From Ctenosaura bakeri (taxonomy: Eukaryota; Chordata; Lepidosauria; Squamata; Iguanidae): DNA of 64,000 bases. Every line of letters starts with the position of its first letter. Within the stretch, counting starts at the first letter, position 1. The stretch lies in assembly GCA_948474755.1 (NCBI GenBank), contig CAOLHI010001031.1:62001-126000 (forward strand). The letters are read 5' to 3'. A model generated the notes under the pieces. That model did no database searches. It saw only the letters and a program-made list of their open reading frames with translations, and was not told the origin of the DNA. The translations under genes were made by a program, and so were the position numbers. Below, piece after piece: positions 46,077 through 57,277 of the stretch.

Positions 46077-46720
46077 GTTGTGATTTTTCATCAAGTCAAC
46101 TTCAACTTATGGAGACCCTGTAAATGGGAGGCCTCCTAGATTCCCAGTCATCAACTGACCCCCTCCGATCCTGCAGACTCAGGGCCCTGCCTTCCTTGAT
46201 TGAGTCAACTCATTGGTACTGTGGTCTCTCTCTTTCCCTACGGCCTTCCATTTTACCAAGCATCTGTGTCTTTTCTGATGAGTCACATTGTCTCATGACA
46301 TGTCTGAAGCATGACAGCTTTAGTTTACTTGTCTTCACTTCTGGTGAGAGTTCAGGCTTGATTTGCTAAAAGACCCACTTATTTGTTTTTTATAGCAATC
46401 CATGGTATCCATAGAAATCACCCAGTTGCCCAGGGATGGGGGGGTGATGGGGTCGGTTCATCCCGGGCTGCAATGTTTTGGGGGCCTCCTGACCCATAGC
46501 CACACGCCCGTGCACCCTGGCCACGCCCACACATGCCCTGGCCACGCCCACACACACTGTGGCCACATCCAAACTGTAGCCCCGCCCCCTCTCCATCCCT
46601 CTCCACACACACCAAGCTTTGCTGCTGAACTCACCTCTGGCTGAACATTTCAAATGAATTGATTTTGTTCCTGTTCGCTTTTTTCATTGCTTAGCTTTCA
46701 CAGCCATACATAGAAATCAG
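46077..46720 (-). mobile_element. Bov-B (RTE) LINE fragment with a GC-rich insertion
   Basis: Reversed Bov-B sequence: 'caagtcaacttcaacttatg' at the start, 'caatccatggtatccataga' near 46396, and 'catttcaaatgaattgattt' near 46645. Between about 46422 and 46643 the Bov-B text is interrupted. Confidence 0.65.
46422..46643. other. Unidentified GC-rich insertion with a 21-bp tandem unit
   Basis: About 220 bp that does not belong to the surrounding Bov-B text. It contains roughly three copies of a unit like CTGGCCACGCCCACACATGC (46517-46580), then 'agccccgccccctctcc'. I do not recognise the family. Confidence 0.5.
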
Positions 46721-48377
46721 TGCTCTAGCTTATCCCAAAATAATTTCACATCTTTTGTTGTGGCTAATTGCTGATGACTCTACAAATATATGACACAGCC
46801 ACCAACTTTGCTTTTTCCCTTCTTTGGAAAAGCAAAGTTGTTCAGCAGAGACAATTTTGTCCCTGATTTGAAGGCTGATGGGAGATTTCCTCCTCTCACT
46901 CTGCTCCCTTAAAAAAATGAAGACCTCTCTGTGTGGCTCTCATTATATCCCTCTCATTATTAGCCTTCACAACCTTGAATAATAGCTTCAGCTTCAAAAC
47001 ATAGGAACAAAAATAAAAATCTCAGAGACCTTGAAGGAGCCACAGCCTTAACCTTTGCACACTCCAGTGACCTGAGCTTTGAAACTGGGCTAAAAAAAAC
47101 TAGACCTTTGGAAAAAAGCCACACGCTGTGTCTGAGCAGCACGTACTTGGATGAAAAAGAAATTGCCAAATAAATAACAAAATGTGGAGAAATGCAGTCC
47201 CAGCAGAAATGAGGAAATTGGGGATGGCGGCTGCAATTCCTTTTAATAAATTGTTTAAATGTGTGTTGTGTTTCTTCAGCTTTGCTCGCAACGGCTGAGA
47301 GACAGGCTGAATCCTGCAAAGATTGTTTCTTCCTTCCTTTCTTTAAAAAGGAGAGGAAAGAAAGAAAAAAGAACCTAGCAAAAATGATGGATTTTTGTTA
47401 TTCTTGTTTAAAACAAGCTGACTTGAATCCTCAATATATTATAATAGCTTGCAAATCCCTTATTGCATTATATGCATCTGTGATGACCTTTTGTATTCCC
47501 TTTGTCATTCATGCCTGATATAAACCAACGCTGTGCAGAACAAAAAAGCTGGTGGGGGGGAGAAACGTGGGGGAGTGAGAATCTCATACATTTTGCCTGT
47601 AATTATCCTGTTGGCATGGCATGACCTGCTGATTCCATCCTTATTGAGATGAATATGAGCAGTTAGTGGAGCAAGGTTCTATGAATGCATTAAATCTTGA
47701 GGCCTCAATCAATCATTCATTTTCCTCTGGCACTTCTGTGTGATAACCAGGAAGGCAGGAAGTGCTACACACCCTTACAAGGGGCTGAGAGGGGGAGCAA
47801 GGGTAGGGACAGAAAACTCTTCCCTCTCAGACTCTGCTTCTTCTTCCAGGCATCCTGCATTTGACTTGATTTCGTTGACTGTGGCCTGCTTTTATGAACT
47901 TCACAGAAGGCATCAACATCTCCATCCAGAAGGGAGGAATACAGAAGCAGAGTCCCTAGTTGAATTGGCAACCCTGCTGCAGTTTTATTGCCCTCAGGAT
48001 AAATGCTGTCGTGTAGAACTAAGCTATGCTAATATAATCTGCATGCTTTCCCCTCCCGGTCCTTCCCACTCAGTCTTTTGAACCTATCAATTATTCAAGA
48101 ATGTTGGAATGGAAAAGTATGAGCCCTTGGATTTCATTTCTGTCTCTGAACAAAAGCTGGAAATTACTCACTGATAGAGAAGACACTTCTTCAGAGGAGT
48201 TAGGATAAGGCCCATGGGGCTCTTGTGGGGGACATGAACTGCCAAAAATATTTAAAAATGCAAAATAAATGGCCAGAAGTACCCTTCTACTGTGGAAAAA
48301 CAGGCACTTTTGGGAGTGTGGCTAGTGTTGTCAGGTGTCTCTTACTGTAAGGTATATCTCTTATCTGAGAGCTAGAA
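46721..48377. other. Unique sequence, possible conserved element at 46780-47330
   Basis: No coding region supported. The 46780-47330 part is repeat-free. Confidence 0.4.
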
Positions 48378-49127
48378 ATCTTGTTCCTTATATTGGGGGT
48401 CAGACCTCACCTGGAATACTGTATCCAGTTCTGGGCATCACAATTCAAGAAGGATATTGACAAGCTGGAACATGTCCAGAGGAGGGTGACCAAAACAGTA
48501 AAAGGCCTGGAAATCATGTCCTATGAGGAACAGCTTACGGAGCTGGGTAAGTTTAGCCTGGAGAAGAGACTATTAAGAAGTGACATGGTGGGTATGTTTA
48601 AATATTTGAAAGGATGCCATATGGAAGTTGGAGTAAACTTCTTTTCTATTGCTCCAGAGACTAGGGGTCTTTCCACACTACACTGTTATAGTCCTATTAT
48701 TCCACTTTCAACATCCTGTGGAATTCTGGGGTTTGTACTTTACTGAGGCCAAAGATTCTCAGTCAGAGAGTGACTGAGAATTCTGAATGCCCCCCTAAAC
48801 TGCAAACCCCAGAATTCCACAGGATGTTAAAAGTAGGATAATGGCACTATCACAGCAGAGTGTGGAAAGGCCCTAGGACATGCAAGCAATGGCATCAAAC
48901 TACAGGAAAACATATTCTGCCTAAGCCTTAGGAAGAACTTCCCTACAGTAAGAGCATTATGATTGGAATATTGCTGCCTCGGAGTGTGGTGAAGACTCCT
49001 CCCATGGAGGTTTTTAAACAGAGGCTGGATGGCCATCTGTCAAGAATGCTTTGATTGTGAATTCCTGCGTGGCAGGGGGTTGGACTCAATGGCCCTTGGG
49101 GTCTCTTCAGCTCTATGATTCTATACA
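48378..49127 (+). mobile_element. CR1 LINE 3' fragment split by a family A element
   Basis: CR1 C-terminal codons (frame 48381-48746, with [20 protein letters not shown]) and the 3' end 'ctctatgattctata'. A 210-bp palindromic element at 48664-48873 interrupts it after 'ctccagagacta'. Confidence 0.88.
48664..48873. mobile_element. Family A palindromic DNA transposon, copy A8
   Basis: Ends GGGGTCTTTCCACACTACAC and GTGTGGAAAGGCC, flanked by CTA on both sides. Removing it and one CTA gives 'ctccagagactaggacatg', which matches the unbroken CR1 at 54310 ('ctccagagactaggacaag'). This fixes the 3-bp duplication. Its ends look intermediate between families A and B. Confidence 0.87.
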
Positions 49128-50101
49128 AACTGAATGAAAGACCACAAATCCCGTATTTTGGGATGTGGGAGTGATGAGAAGTTCTTTTGGTTTTTGTTGT
49201 TTGCCATCAGGTAGACTTTGATTGTAGCAGGTCTATGAATGAGAAATCTCCAGCATAGTCAAACATTAACATGCTTACTCAGAAGTGACAGAGGCAGCTG
49301 GTGGCCTCCATGTCAGTGGGTCAGGGAATTTACTCTTGAGTTTTAGTCTGAACTTTAAAGGAGCCATTCAAGATGCTAACACCTATTTCTGAAATCCTTC
49401 AAACACAGAGGAGAGGTATACTGGCTAGCAGCAAGGTCACTTCAGGCCAAACCTGACTTTTTCTGTGCCATTCATTCCACGGAGACATTCAGCATGGAGG
49501 ATTTTACAAAGCCCAAGCCAGGTCTTTTGAATGCTACTGTTACCAACTCTAAGAGGCAGTTCAAAGCATTTACGATTTCTATTGCAACCACAAACACAAT
49601 GGTTGCCCAACCACTGGCATGAATAATGCAGCTCCTTTTAAAAGCAGCAGTAATGTATTTAGAAAGGGTTAGAGTAGCAAAGGGGGAAAGTGGAGATGCT
49701 AAAGGAGGTTTTTAGAAACACAGTGGTTATTGCACCTGCAAGGTGAACAACAGCTGCTGTGCTGTTAGCTGCTCTTTAGTCTCCCTATGAGATTTTTTAA
49801 TGACTTCTTTGTCACAATGTTTTATTTATTAAATATGTTTAAAAAATAAAGATTGTGATGTTGGCATTTTGTTGGCCTTTCCCAAAGATGATATCATTCC
49901 AGCTGAATCACTTTACAATGAGAGTGTTAAATATATAAAAGACCCTGCCTCATGCCATGCTGTGTCATGCTACCTCAACTTTTATTTTCAGAGGGAAGGG
50001 AACAAGAAATTTAGAGTGTAATGGCCAGTAGAGACTGGTGGTGCTGTCCAAGATGCTGAATCCAGTTGGGGAATAAGCTTGAGCACCCTTCACAGCTCAT
50101 T
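49128..50101. other. Unique sequence, no gene seen
   Basis: No supported coding region or clear repeat. Confidence 0.45.
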
Positions 50102-50354
50102 TATAACTCAGGTCAAAGTGTGTGTGTGTGTGTGAACCTTCAAGTTGCCTGTCAATTGATGGTGACTGATGAATTACATAGGGTTTTCTTAGGCAAGGAC
50201 TGCTCAGAGGTGGTTTTACTGGTTCCTTCCTCTGAAATACAGCCTACAGCACCTGATATTTGTTGGTGGCCTTTCATCCAAGTACTAACCAGGACTGACC
50301 TTGTTTAGCCTCCAAGTTCAGATGGGAATGTAGTGTCTTTAGGGTACTTAGGCC
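50102..50354 (-). mobile_element. 5S rRNA-derived SINE, copy 2
   Basis: On the plus strand, 'agcctacagcacctgatatt' at 50241 and 'ccaagtactaaccaggactg' near 50279 are the complement of the 3' half of 5S rRNA. They are followed to the right by 'cctccaagttcagatggg'. The body at 50140-50240 matches copy 1 at 16396. A (GT)n run at 50119-50134 marks its tail side. Confidence 0.82.
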
Positions 50355-50412
50355 CTCTGACCAGAGACCAATATAGATTTACCACTCTACTGACATGGAA
50401 GCCACCAACCAC

Positions 50413-50613
50413 CACCATTTCCACACTATACTGTTACACTGCTATTATTCCATTTTCAACATCCTATGGAATCCTGGTGTTTGCAGTTTAGAGAAGGGCC
50501 TTTAAAATTCCCAGCCAGAGAGCCCTTTGGCCTCAGTCAACTACAAACCCCAGAATTCCACAGGATATTAAAAGTGGAACAAAGCACTGTAACAGTATAG
50601 TGCAGAAATGGCC
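50413..50613. mobile_element. Family A palindromic DNA transposon, copy A9
   Basis: From CACCATTTCCACACTATAC to TATAGTGCAGAAATGGCC, with full arms and the central 'gccctttggcctcagtcaac' block. The left terminus has decayed and no clear target duplication remains. Confidence 0.82.
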
Positions 50614-50877
50614 AGAGGCTCTGCATCTCTTCCTACTGTCACCCTGAGTAAAGTCTCATTGCTGCTAAATGAAAATCATGAAGTGCCAAAATTGTGAATT
50701 TCAAAAAGCAGGAGTTCATCAGTGACCACCCCCATAGCTAAGGGGAGGGCTGATATCTTCATAATGGTTTATTATTAAGAAGAATTTACCAAAATGTGTA
50801 AATGGCCCATGAGGTCCCTTCTATGATTCTGTGAACCCATCCTAAGTTACAAACATCCCAAAGCAAACAAACCACTA

Positions 50878-51261
50878 CAGTCCTCCCTCCACATTCGCTA
50901 GGGTTGGGGCACAGGACCCTTGTGAAAGTGGAAAAACCATGAATAACTCTAGGTCCTCACAAACCATATTTAATACACAAAAAAGTGTGATCACCATATT
51001 CAACCCACCATGGATTCCTTTGAGGCATCAGGGTTCCTTCACAAGACAGAAGTGGGTTGCTGGTGGGGCTTCCTGCCAACTCTACTGCTGCTCCATACCA
51101 TTTTTAATAGGGACTTACAAGCCTTGTTTGCCGTTTCTCAGTCTCATGAGACTTGCAGTCCTTATTAAAAATGCCATGGGGAGGCAGCAAAAGTGATAGC
51201 AAATAATCAGTGAATAATCATATCTGCAAAAGTGAAATCCACAAATATGGAGGGCTGACTG
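50878..51261. mobile_element. Tigger-like (pogo/Tc1-mariner) MITE, copy D2
   Basis: 384 bp from CAGTCCTCCCTCCACATTCG to ATGGAGGGCTGACTG, flanked by TA on both sides. It aligns along its whole length with D1 at 21090. Confidence 0.82.
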
Positions 51262-51263
51262 TA

Positions 51264-52295
51264 ATTAGATTGATGGTTTCTTAAGGCAATCATAATGAAA
51301 TGATCTTCAGCTGAAATCCGAACTATAGCTTTTAGTTAGCAATGAAAAAAAAATCTTGCAAAAAGATGTCCCAGCCACAGAAATATACTGAAATTCTGTT
51401 GGTGACAGATGCATTTGTAATTCAGTTTTACATACATATATGTCTCTTTATATACATTGCACAAGAAACTGTTCACCAGAATGCCTCACCCTCCAGCTGT
51501 CAGACTCTGGTTATACTGCCATGACTTTACTGGGCAAGAGTATGGGGGAAAGGAACAGGGGAGCACCCATCCTGGCTGCAGAATTGATGTTGAGCTAAGA
51601 GATCAGGGAGAGTGACCTCATTTGTCTTTCCCCAGCTGAAGATGGGTGCTGCCTGGTTGCCTCCCTGCTCCCTACCCCTGGCCAATAAACTTCCATGGCA
51701 GCACCGTTGGGGCTTGATAACTGCCTTGAAGAGGGAGAGGGACAAACCTGTGCAGGTGGAGTGATATGCTCCACACACTTTGCTACAAGATCTTGGCCAT
51801 GTTGTTCAGTACAAGTCTCAGTTTTTGGTCTAAAAACGGAAATAACACTTCTTAAGAATTTTGTGAAAGCAGACAAGTTACGTTGCCAGTTTTACAGGTT
51901 TCTTCTCACCTCCTTCCATGCTGTCACGAACTCCACCATTTTCACTGGAAGACACTAGGACAAGACAAATTGCCTCAAACTCTATACTGCTCACGTAAAG
52001 AGGAAAAGACATGGACAGTCACCTCTAAAAAGTTGTTTCAGTCATATATTTCAAGCTTTGGGGAAAAGGCTATTGAGTGCATTTTCAATGGGGGGTACTA
52101 CATCCCCCAGCAACATTTAATTTAAAGAAAAACAGGAGTTATTTCTACTCAAGAGAAGTCATTTGTTAGTCTGAATAAATTTTTGGTGATGGTGATTGAG
52201 TGCTGTTAAGTTGACAGCAATGGAAATGATTAACCATACTCAGCAAATGCTTTCAAGTTGTCTGTAAGGCTCGTTTTACTCATCTCTTGTCAAAT
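51264..52295. other. Unique sequence, no gene seen
   Basis: No supported coding region or clear repeat. Confidence 0.4.
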
Positions 52296-53901
52296 TGTTA
52301 CCTCACTGGTAAACCCAGCCCGGGGGTCTACAATTTTGATATTAAAATATGATTCAATGTGCCTGAGAAGTCACCCAGAGGAGCACGTAGGCAGCAACAG
52401 TCGAACGATTGAAAACCAGGTCAGGCCAGTAAAATCCCCCGTCATGTAGCCCCAGGAGACCTCAAGCTGTGCAAACCCACAGTAAACAAAAGGTCCCTCA
52501 GCCACTGAGGAGCCAACTTGAGGGGATTAGCGTGTTTGCCCCAAGTTGAGCACCAATAGCAATAAAATCCTATCAAGCAAGGCCCATTTACATAAAGTCA
52601 CACCACTACCTAATGCAACCAAAGATCCTGAGACTTTGGCAACACCTTGTAATCTCATCATGCAAAGGAAGTTACCATTGTGGAGCTTCTTTTCCGTTCT
52701 TTTCCATTGCAACACCCATTGTTCTCCCCAGGAAAGGATTAGCCCTCCAGGTACCTTTTCCCCTACAAATAGTCCCAGTTTTTGAGAGTTTCTTTGAATC
52801 ACTCCCGGTCATCCCAGCAGATTGTTTCTCCATCCGTTGAGCAATCTGCTCAGCCCTCTCCGTGCTGAGCTCTGCTTCTTCACTGTTTTTCCCGGACCAA
52901 GGACTTCAGGAAAAGGTGCAATATTACCCTAGCTACAATCCCTTCAATATTTCCCCTATCCAGTTACCTCTCTTTTGCTTCTTAATAGGTCCTGAGTGAG
53001 TGTGTGAGTGATTGCCTTGGTGTGTGAGACTTTCATTATCATAGAATCATAGAAATGTAGAGTTGGAAGAGACCACACAGGCCATCCAGTCCAACCCCCT
53101 GCCATGCAGGAACACCCTCAAATCAATCCCGATAGATGGCCATCAAGCCTCTGTTTAAAAACCTCCAAGGAAGGAGACTCCACTACACTCCGAGGCAGCA
53201 GATTCCATTGCCGGACAGCCCTGTCAGGAAGTTCTTCCTGAGGTTCAGGCAAAATCTCCTTTCCTGCAGCTTGAATCCATTGCTCCTGGTCCTGGTCTCT
53301 GGAGCAGCAGAAAACAAGCCCCTTCCTTCCTCTACGTGGCATCCCTTCAAATATTTAAACATGGCTATCATGTCCCCTCTTAACCTCCTCTTCTGCAGAC
53401 TAAACATACCCAGCTCTCTAAGTCTATCCTCATAGGGCATGGCTTCCAGGCCTCTCACCATTTTGGTCGCCCTCCTCTGGACTTGCTCCAGCGTGTCAAT
53501 ATCCTTCTTGAATTGGGGTGCCCAGAACTGGACACAGTATTCAAGACGGGGTCTAACCAAAGCAGAGTAGAGTGGTACCAGTACCTCCCTCGATCTAGAC
53601 ACCATACTCCTATTGATGCAGTCAAGAATTGCATTGGCTTTCTTGGCTGCCGCATCACACTGCTGACTCATGTTCAGCTTGTGGTCTATGAAGACTCCTA
53701 GATTCATTCAATAAAATCATTTTACTGGACATCTTCATTTGGTTTTTGGCTTGGCCTGACCCTGTAAAAACTGAGTAAAAAGACTCCACTAGGTTACCCT
53801 GCCTCTTGCATTGCTTTGCTTGTGCTCTGGCTAGTCTCCATTCCCCATCATGTGAAGCACATTGAACTGTCCCCCAAGAGACCCCAGAAATCAGGGTAAC
53901 A
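52296..53901 (+). mobile_element. Solo LTR split by a CR1
   Basis: LTR from TGTTACCTCACTGG to ATCAGGGTAACA, with inverted TGTTACC/GGTAACA ends. It is about 940 bp once the CR1 at 53038-53702 is removed. It matches the LTR at 58893 in its start, its poly(A)-signal region and its 3' part ('aggttaccctgcctcttgc'). Flanks AAAT and ATAT are one mismatch from a 4-bp duplication. No internal viral or retrotransposon genes flank it. Confidence 0.78.
53038..53702 (-). mobile_element. CR1 LINE inserted at the LTR poly(A) signal
   Basis: Reverse-strand CR1 of 665 bp with the duplication TTCATT on both sides (53032-53037 and 53703-53708). The minus frame 53183-53707 gives 174 codons of CR1 C-terminal region. 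It landed one base before the LTR's AATAAA (53710-53715). Confidence 0.9.
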
Positions 53902-54170
53902 ATATCACCTCCCATCACACTTAACTTGTACCCTGTTCCAAAAGACAAAAAAAAAAAGAGTTTCTTTCATCCTGCTCTTTTTACATTGACTTCTCTATCC
54001 TATAACAGCTTCTGTCTCTGATGTGCTCTTTCCCTTTATTCTCAGTTTATTGTTACTAATTTTTATCACCATCAACACCACTGTTGACATGCTGCCATCA
54101 TTGCTTGTCTATATTTGCTTCTTTTCAATGCTGCTTCATACATCTTTGTCCAACAGAATATAATATTAGG
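53902..54170. other. Unassigned sequence
   Basis: No gene or clear repeat apart from a poly-A run at about 53947-53957. Confidence 0.4.
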
Positions 54171-54224
<54 letters not shown>

Positions 54225-54271
54225 GATCATCACTGTACAAGGTGCTTTAGAAGGAGGAGGAGGAGGAGGAG
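54171..54271 (+). repeat. (CTTT)n and (GGA)n microsatellites
   Basis: About 13 CTTT units at 54173-54225 and a short GGA run at 54252-54270. The overlapping 146-codon and 137-codon frames here are artefacts of these repeats plus CR1. Confidence 0.93.
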
Positions 54272-54562
54272 TCATGTTGAGGAGGGAGCAGGCTTGTTTT
54301 CTGCTGCTCCAGAGACTAGGACAAGAAGCAATAGATTCAAGCTGCAGGAAAGGAGATTCCATCTGAACCTCAGGAAGAACTTCCTGATGGTCAGAGTTGT
54401 CCAGCAATGGAATCTGCTGCCTTGGAGTGTGGTGGAGTCTCCTTCTTTGGAAGTTTTTAAGCAGAGGCAGGATGGCCATCTGTTGGGAGTGCTTTGATGT
54501 GTGTCCCTCCATAGCAGGGGTTCGACTGGATGGCCCCTGGGGTCTCTTCCAACTCTATGATA
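54272..54562 (+). mobile_element. CR1 LINE 3' end fragment
   Basis: Carries 'tttctgctgctccagagact', the C-terminal codons, and 'ttcgactggatggcccctgg' up to 'aactctatgatatgaag'. It supplies the unbroken site for the element at 48664. Confidence 0.88.
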
Positions 54563-54990
54563 TGAAGAAAAAGAGGAAGAAGAAGAAGAAGAACAACAAC
54601 AGAGTTCTCTGCCCTCAGGCTTACAATCTAATTAAGACATGATACAAAAGGAGAAGAGGATGACAAGCATGGGAGGGGATTAAGTCCAGCAGATACTACC
54701 TCTTCTTCTCTCTCTCCAAGGTCAGGGCAGTGGCGGCTGGGATGGAGGGAGCGCCTTTCATCTGCTTCTGGGCCTAGGCATGACATTGCTGCCCCTGCCT
54801 CTTCTTCTATCACACCCCAAAGTAATCCTAAGAGAAGACCCCTAAAATTGGCTTGGCTTCCCAACCTGGATATTGGTTAGCAAAGGTTAGTTTCAGTCAA
54901 AACAAAATTGGTTTTGAATTGGAAATTCCTAAAAACAATACCTTCCCTCTTTGCTGTATGGGAACGTAGACAACGTCCTTTAGGCTAAAA
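54563..54990. other. Unidentified repeat with a second copy at 55790
   Basis: After an (AAG)n run, 'cctcaggcttacaatctaat' resembles a dispersed amniote repeat. The part at 54700-54785 ('gggcagtggcggctgggatgg') is repeated at 55787-55870 ('cacagcagtggcagttgggatgg') just beyond the next LTR. Confidence 0.45.
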
Positions 54991-55788
54991 GACTGAGCTA
55001 TTGTTCTGAGTCACGTATCTCTAGGCAGACACAATAGACTTGCTCCTGGACACTGTCACAGCCTCAAGCTACGTTGATGAACTGTACGAAGCCAGACAAT
55101 CAAAGCCTATCAATTCGGAATTTTAAACCTATCACACACCTGGACTTCCCAGTAAGAAACAATACCGAGGAGGGGTCGTGATATTTGCTTAACATTATAT
55201 TCTGCACTTATCGCCCATTAACAATACTTTGCTAGATGATATATGGCCTGAGGACAGAAATTGGCTATAAAATTCCCCACTTTTGGAGCCTCTTTGGAGA
55301 GCCTCCTAGACTGGACAGAAGGGCCCATTTTGCTGCTACCGAAGCCTCTCATACAAGCTTCTCAGACACTTTCTCCACTCCTCTGCGAGACCCCGCTGCT
55401 ACCATCCATCCAGGCCAGGATCCAGCCTCCCTTTGGTGCTTTACACCAAGCCTGCGCTAATCTTCTCCTTCTCCCAGGACGTCTAGACTAAGGTCCGTAT
55501 GCTCTCTCTCCCACTTGGTCACTTATTTCCAACTTTATTTCTGTAGCCCTTGTAAGATTGCAAGAATATTTGATAACGTGTGTATGTGACTCCCTCTGTT
55601 AATTTTGTTCTGATAAAAACCATTTAGATCGTTCCTCTGACTCTGGCGTGGTTCTCACCCCGTAGACATAGGGTTGAAGATCCCTTGTCCTGACCTCTCA
55701 TAAGTTTTGCTGGGTAGCTCAGCTACTTCCTTAATTTTTGAAGCCTGGTTTGGGTGTCCTCAAGATACCCCCAATTTTCAGGGTAACA
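54990..55788 (+). mobile_element. LTR related to those at 52296 and 58893
   Basis: The 3' half is clearly of the same family: TATA box 'ctataaaattcccc' (about 55265), then 'accccgtagacatagggttg' (about 55658) and the end TTTTCAGGGTAACA. The left boundary is uncertain, because a TGTTACC start could not be found. No internal genes are visible. Confidence 0.6.
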
Positions 55789-56129
55789 CTTCTCTCCCTC
55801 TGAGGCCACAGCAGTGGCAGTTGGGATGGAAGGAGGGCCTTTTATCTACTTCTGGGTGTAGGCATGGTAGAACTGTACGTGTTTCCGATCTCCTTCAAAT
55901 ATAATAGAATAGAAGAAAAGAATGGAATGGAATGTTAGGTTAGGAATGTTAGGTTAGGAATACAGGGAATAGACAATTCTTCCTCCTGCCCCCAACTTCT
56001 CTGCCTTCCTTCTTACTATTTCTTTTATCCTTCTTTCACATTCACCCAACCGCGCTGTCCATTGTCTGTTCCTTCTTTCTTTCCTTTTTTTTTTTCTACC
56101 TTTGCATGAATACTGTAACCCAGATCTTA
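55789..56129. other. Unassigned sequence
   Basis: Starts with the repeat shared with 54700. Holds short tandem 'ggaatgttaggttag' units near 55931-55965. No gene seen. Confidence 0.4.
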
Positions 56130-56305
56130 GGCCATTTCCACACTAGCCTGTTATAGCGCAATGATTCCACTTTCAACATCCTCTAGAATCCTGGGGTTTG
56201 CAGTTTCGGGAGGGACCAGCCCCTCCCGAAACTGCAAACCCCAAGATTCCAGAGGATGTTGAAAGTGGAATTATTGCGCTATAACAGGCTAGTGTGGAAA
56301 TGGCC
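56130..56305. mobile_element. Family A near-perfect fold-back element, copy A10
   Basis: 176 bp, flanked by TTA on both sides. The left arm (GGCCATTTCCACACTAGCC...) and the right arm are inverted copies with about 3 differences over 85 bases, separated by a few bases ('accag'). It is the best-preserved palindrome in the window and probably the youngest copy. Confidence 0.92.
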
Positions 56306-56766
56306 TTAGTGTGCTCTCTCATCAGCTCCTGCTTCCAGATGCATCTGTGCACTGCACATGTAGCAGACTGCTACCAAAAGGCTACAGCAGGACCACAGGG
56401 CAAGAAAGTGATGAAACAGTGAGAAAGGCTGTGGTGTTGAGGCCCACCTGAATGTAGACTGAGGGTTGCTGTTGTTCCTGAGCCCACAACTGAGAAATTC
56501 TGTGCTAATGTTAATGCTAGTGTTGTTTTACTTTTGCTACAAGTGGGACCTTCCACGAAATACTGCTCATCATCCTGGCCAAGCAGCCATGAGCTCTTCC
56601 AGGGTAGTCCCTTCCTTCCCTTTCTTCTGATTTCCATTTTGTCTCACAACAGATAACTCAGTATGCCATGGCTGCTAAACACAATCTGTATCAACTGGGC
56701 TTTCTTGGACCTTGTTGTTCTAGCTCCTCTCCCCATGGGATTTTCCTCCTCATTTTTTCATACTTC
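56306..56766. other. Unique sequence, no gene seen
   Basis: No supported coding region or clear repeat. Confidence 0.4.
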
Positions 56767-56990
56767 CTAGTGTGGTGCAGTGATTTAAATGTTAAACTAG
56801 GGGTCTGGGAGATCCAGGTTCAAATCCTCACTCAGCCATGGAAACACACTTGCTGATGTTGGGCAAGTCATACTCTCTCAGCCTTAAAAGAAAGCAGTTG
56901 CAAGCTTCCTCTGAATAACCTTGCCAAGACAGCTCCAGGTTAGAGTTGCCATTGTTGTGTTGATTTGAAAGCAGATAAAATTTTAGAAGT
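56767..56990 (+). mobile_element. tRNA-derived SINE
   Basis: Head 'gtgtggtgcagtgatttaaa' (A box), B box 'ggttcaaatcctcac', body 'gttgggcaagtcatactctc' and tail region 'gccattgttgtgttgatttg'. Related to the copies at 19801 and 62757. Confidence 0.72.
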
Positions 56991-57211
56991 TCCCAAAAGT
57001 ATTTTGATACCCCTCTTGTTTCTTATTTTTTCCAGTTTTGGCTTCCTAGCTGCCGCTGGCACTCAACACTCTAGTTTCCTGTTAGGTTCTTCTTTTTCTT
57101 CCTTATTAGCTAATACAGATTGTTGAAATAATGACCTGAACTCTACTGGCTAAACCCAGCAAGAATAGGCCTACAGAATTAACTGTTGAATGGTGAGTCA
57201 AAGTGGAGGTT

Positions 57212-57277
57212 AATCATAGAATCATAGAGTTGGAAGAGAGACCACAGGGGCCATCCAGTCCAACTCCCTGCAACGGG
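57212..57277 (-). mobile_element. CR1 LINE terminal fragment
   Basis: 66 bp of reversed CR1 3' end: 'aatcatagaatcatagagtt' then 'ggccatccagtccaactccc'. Confidence 0.85.

Noticed and set aside
54072..54512. Frames with KKERKKER or FLSFFLS repeats
   Set aside because: Translation of a (CTTT)n microsatellite next to CR1 sequence.
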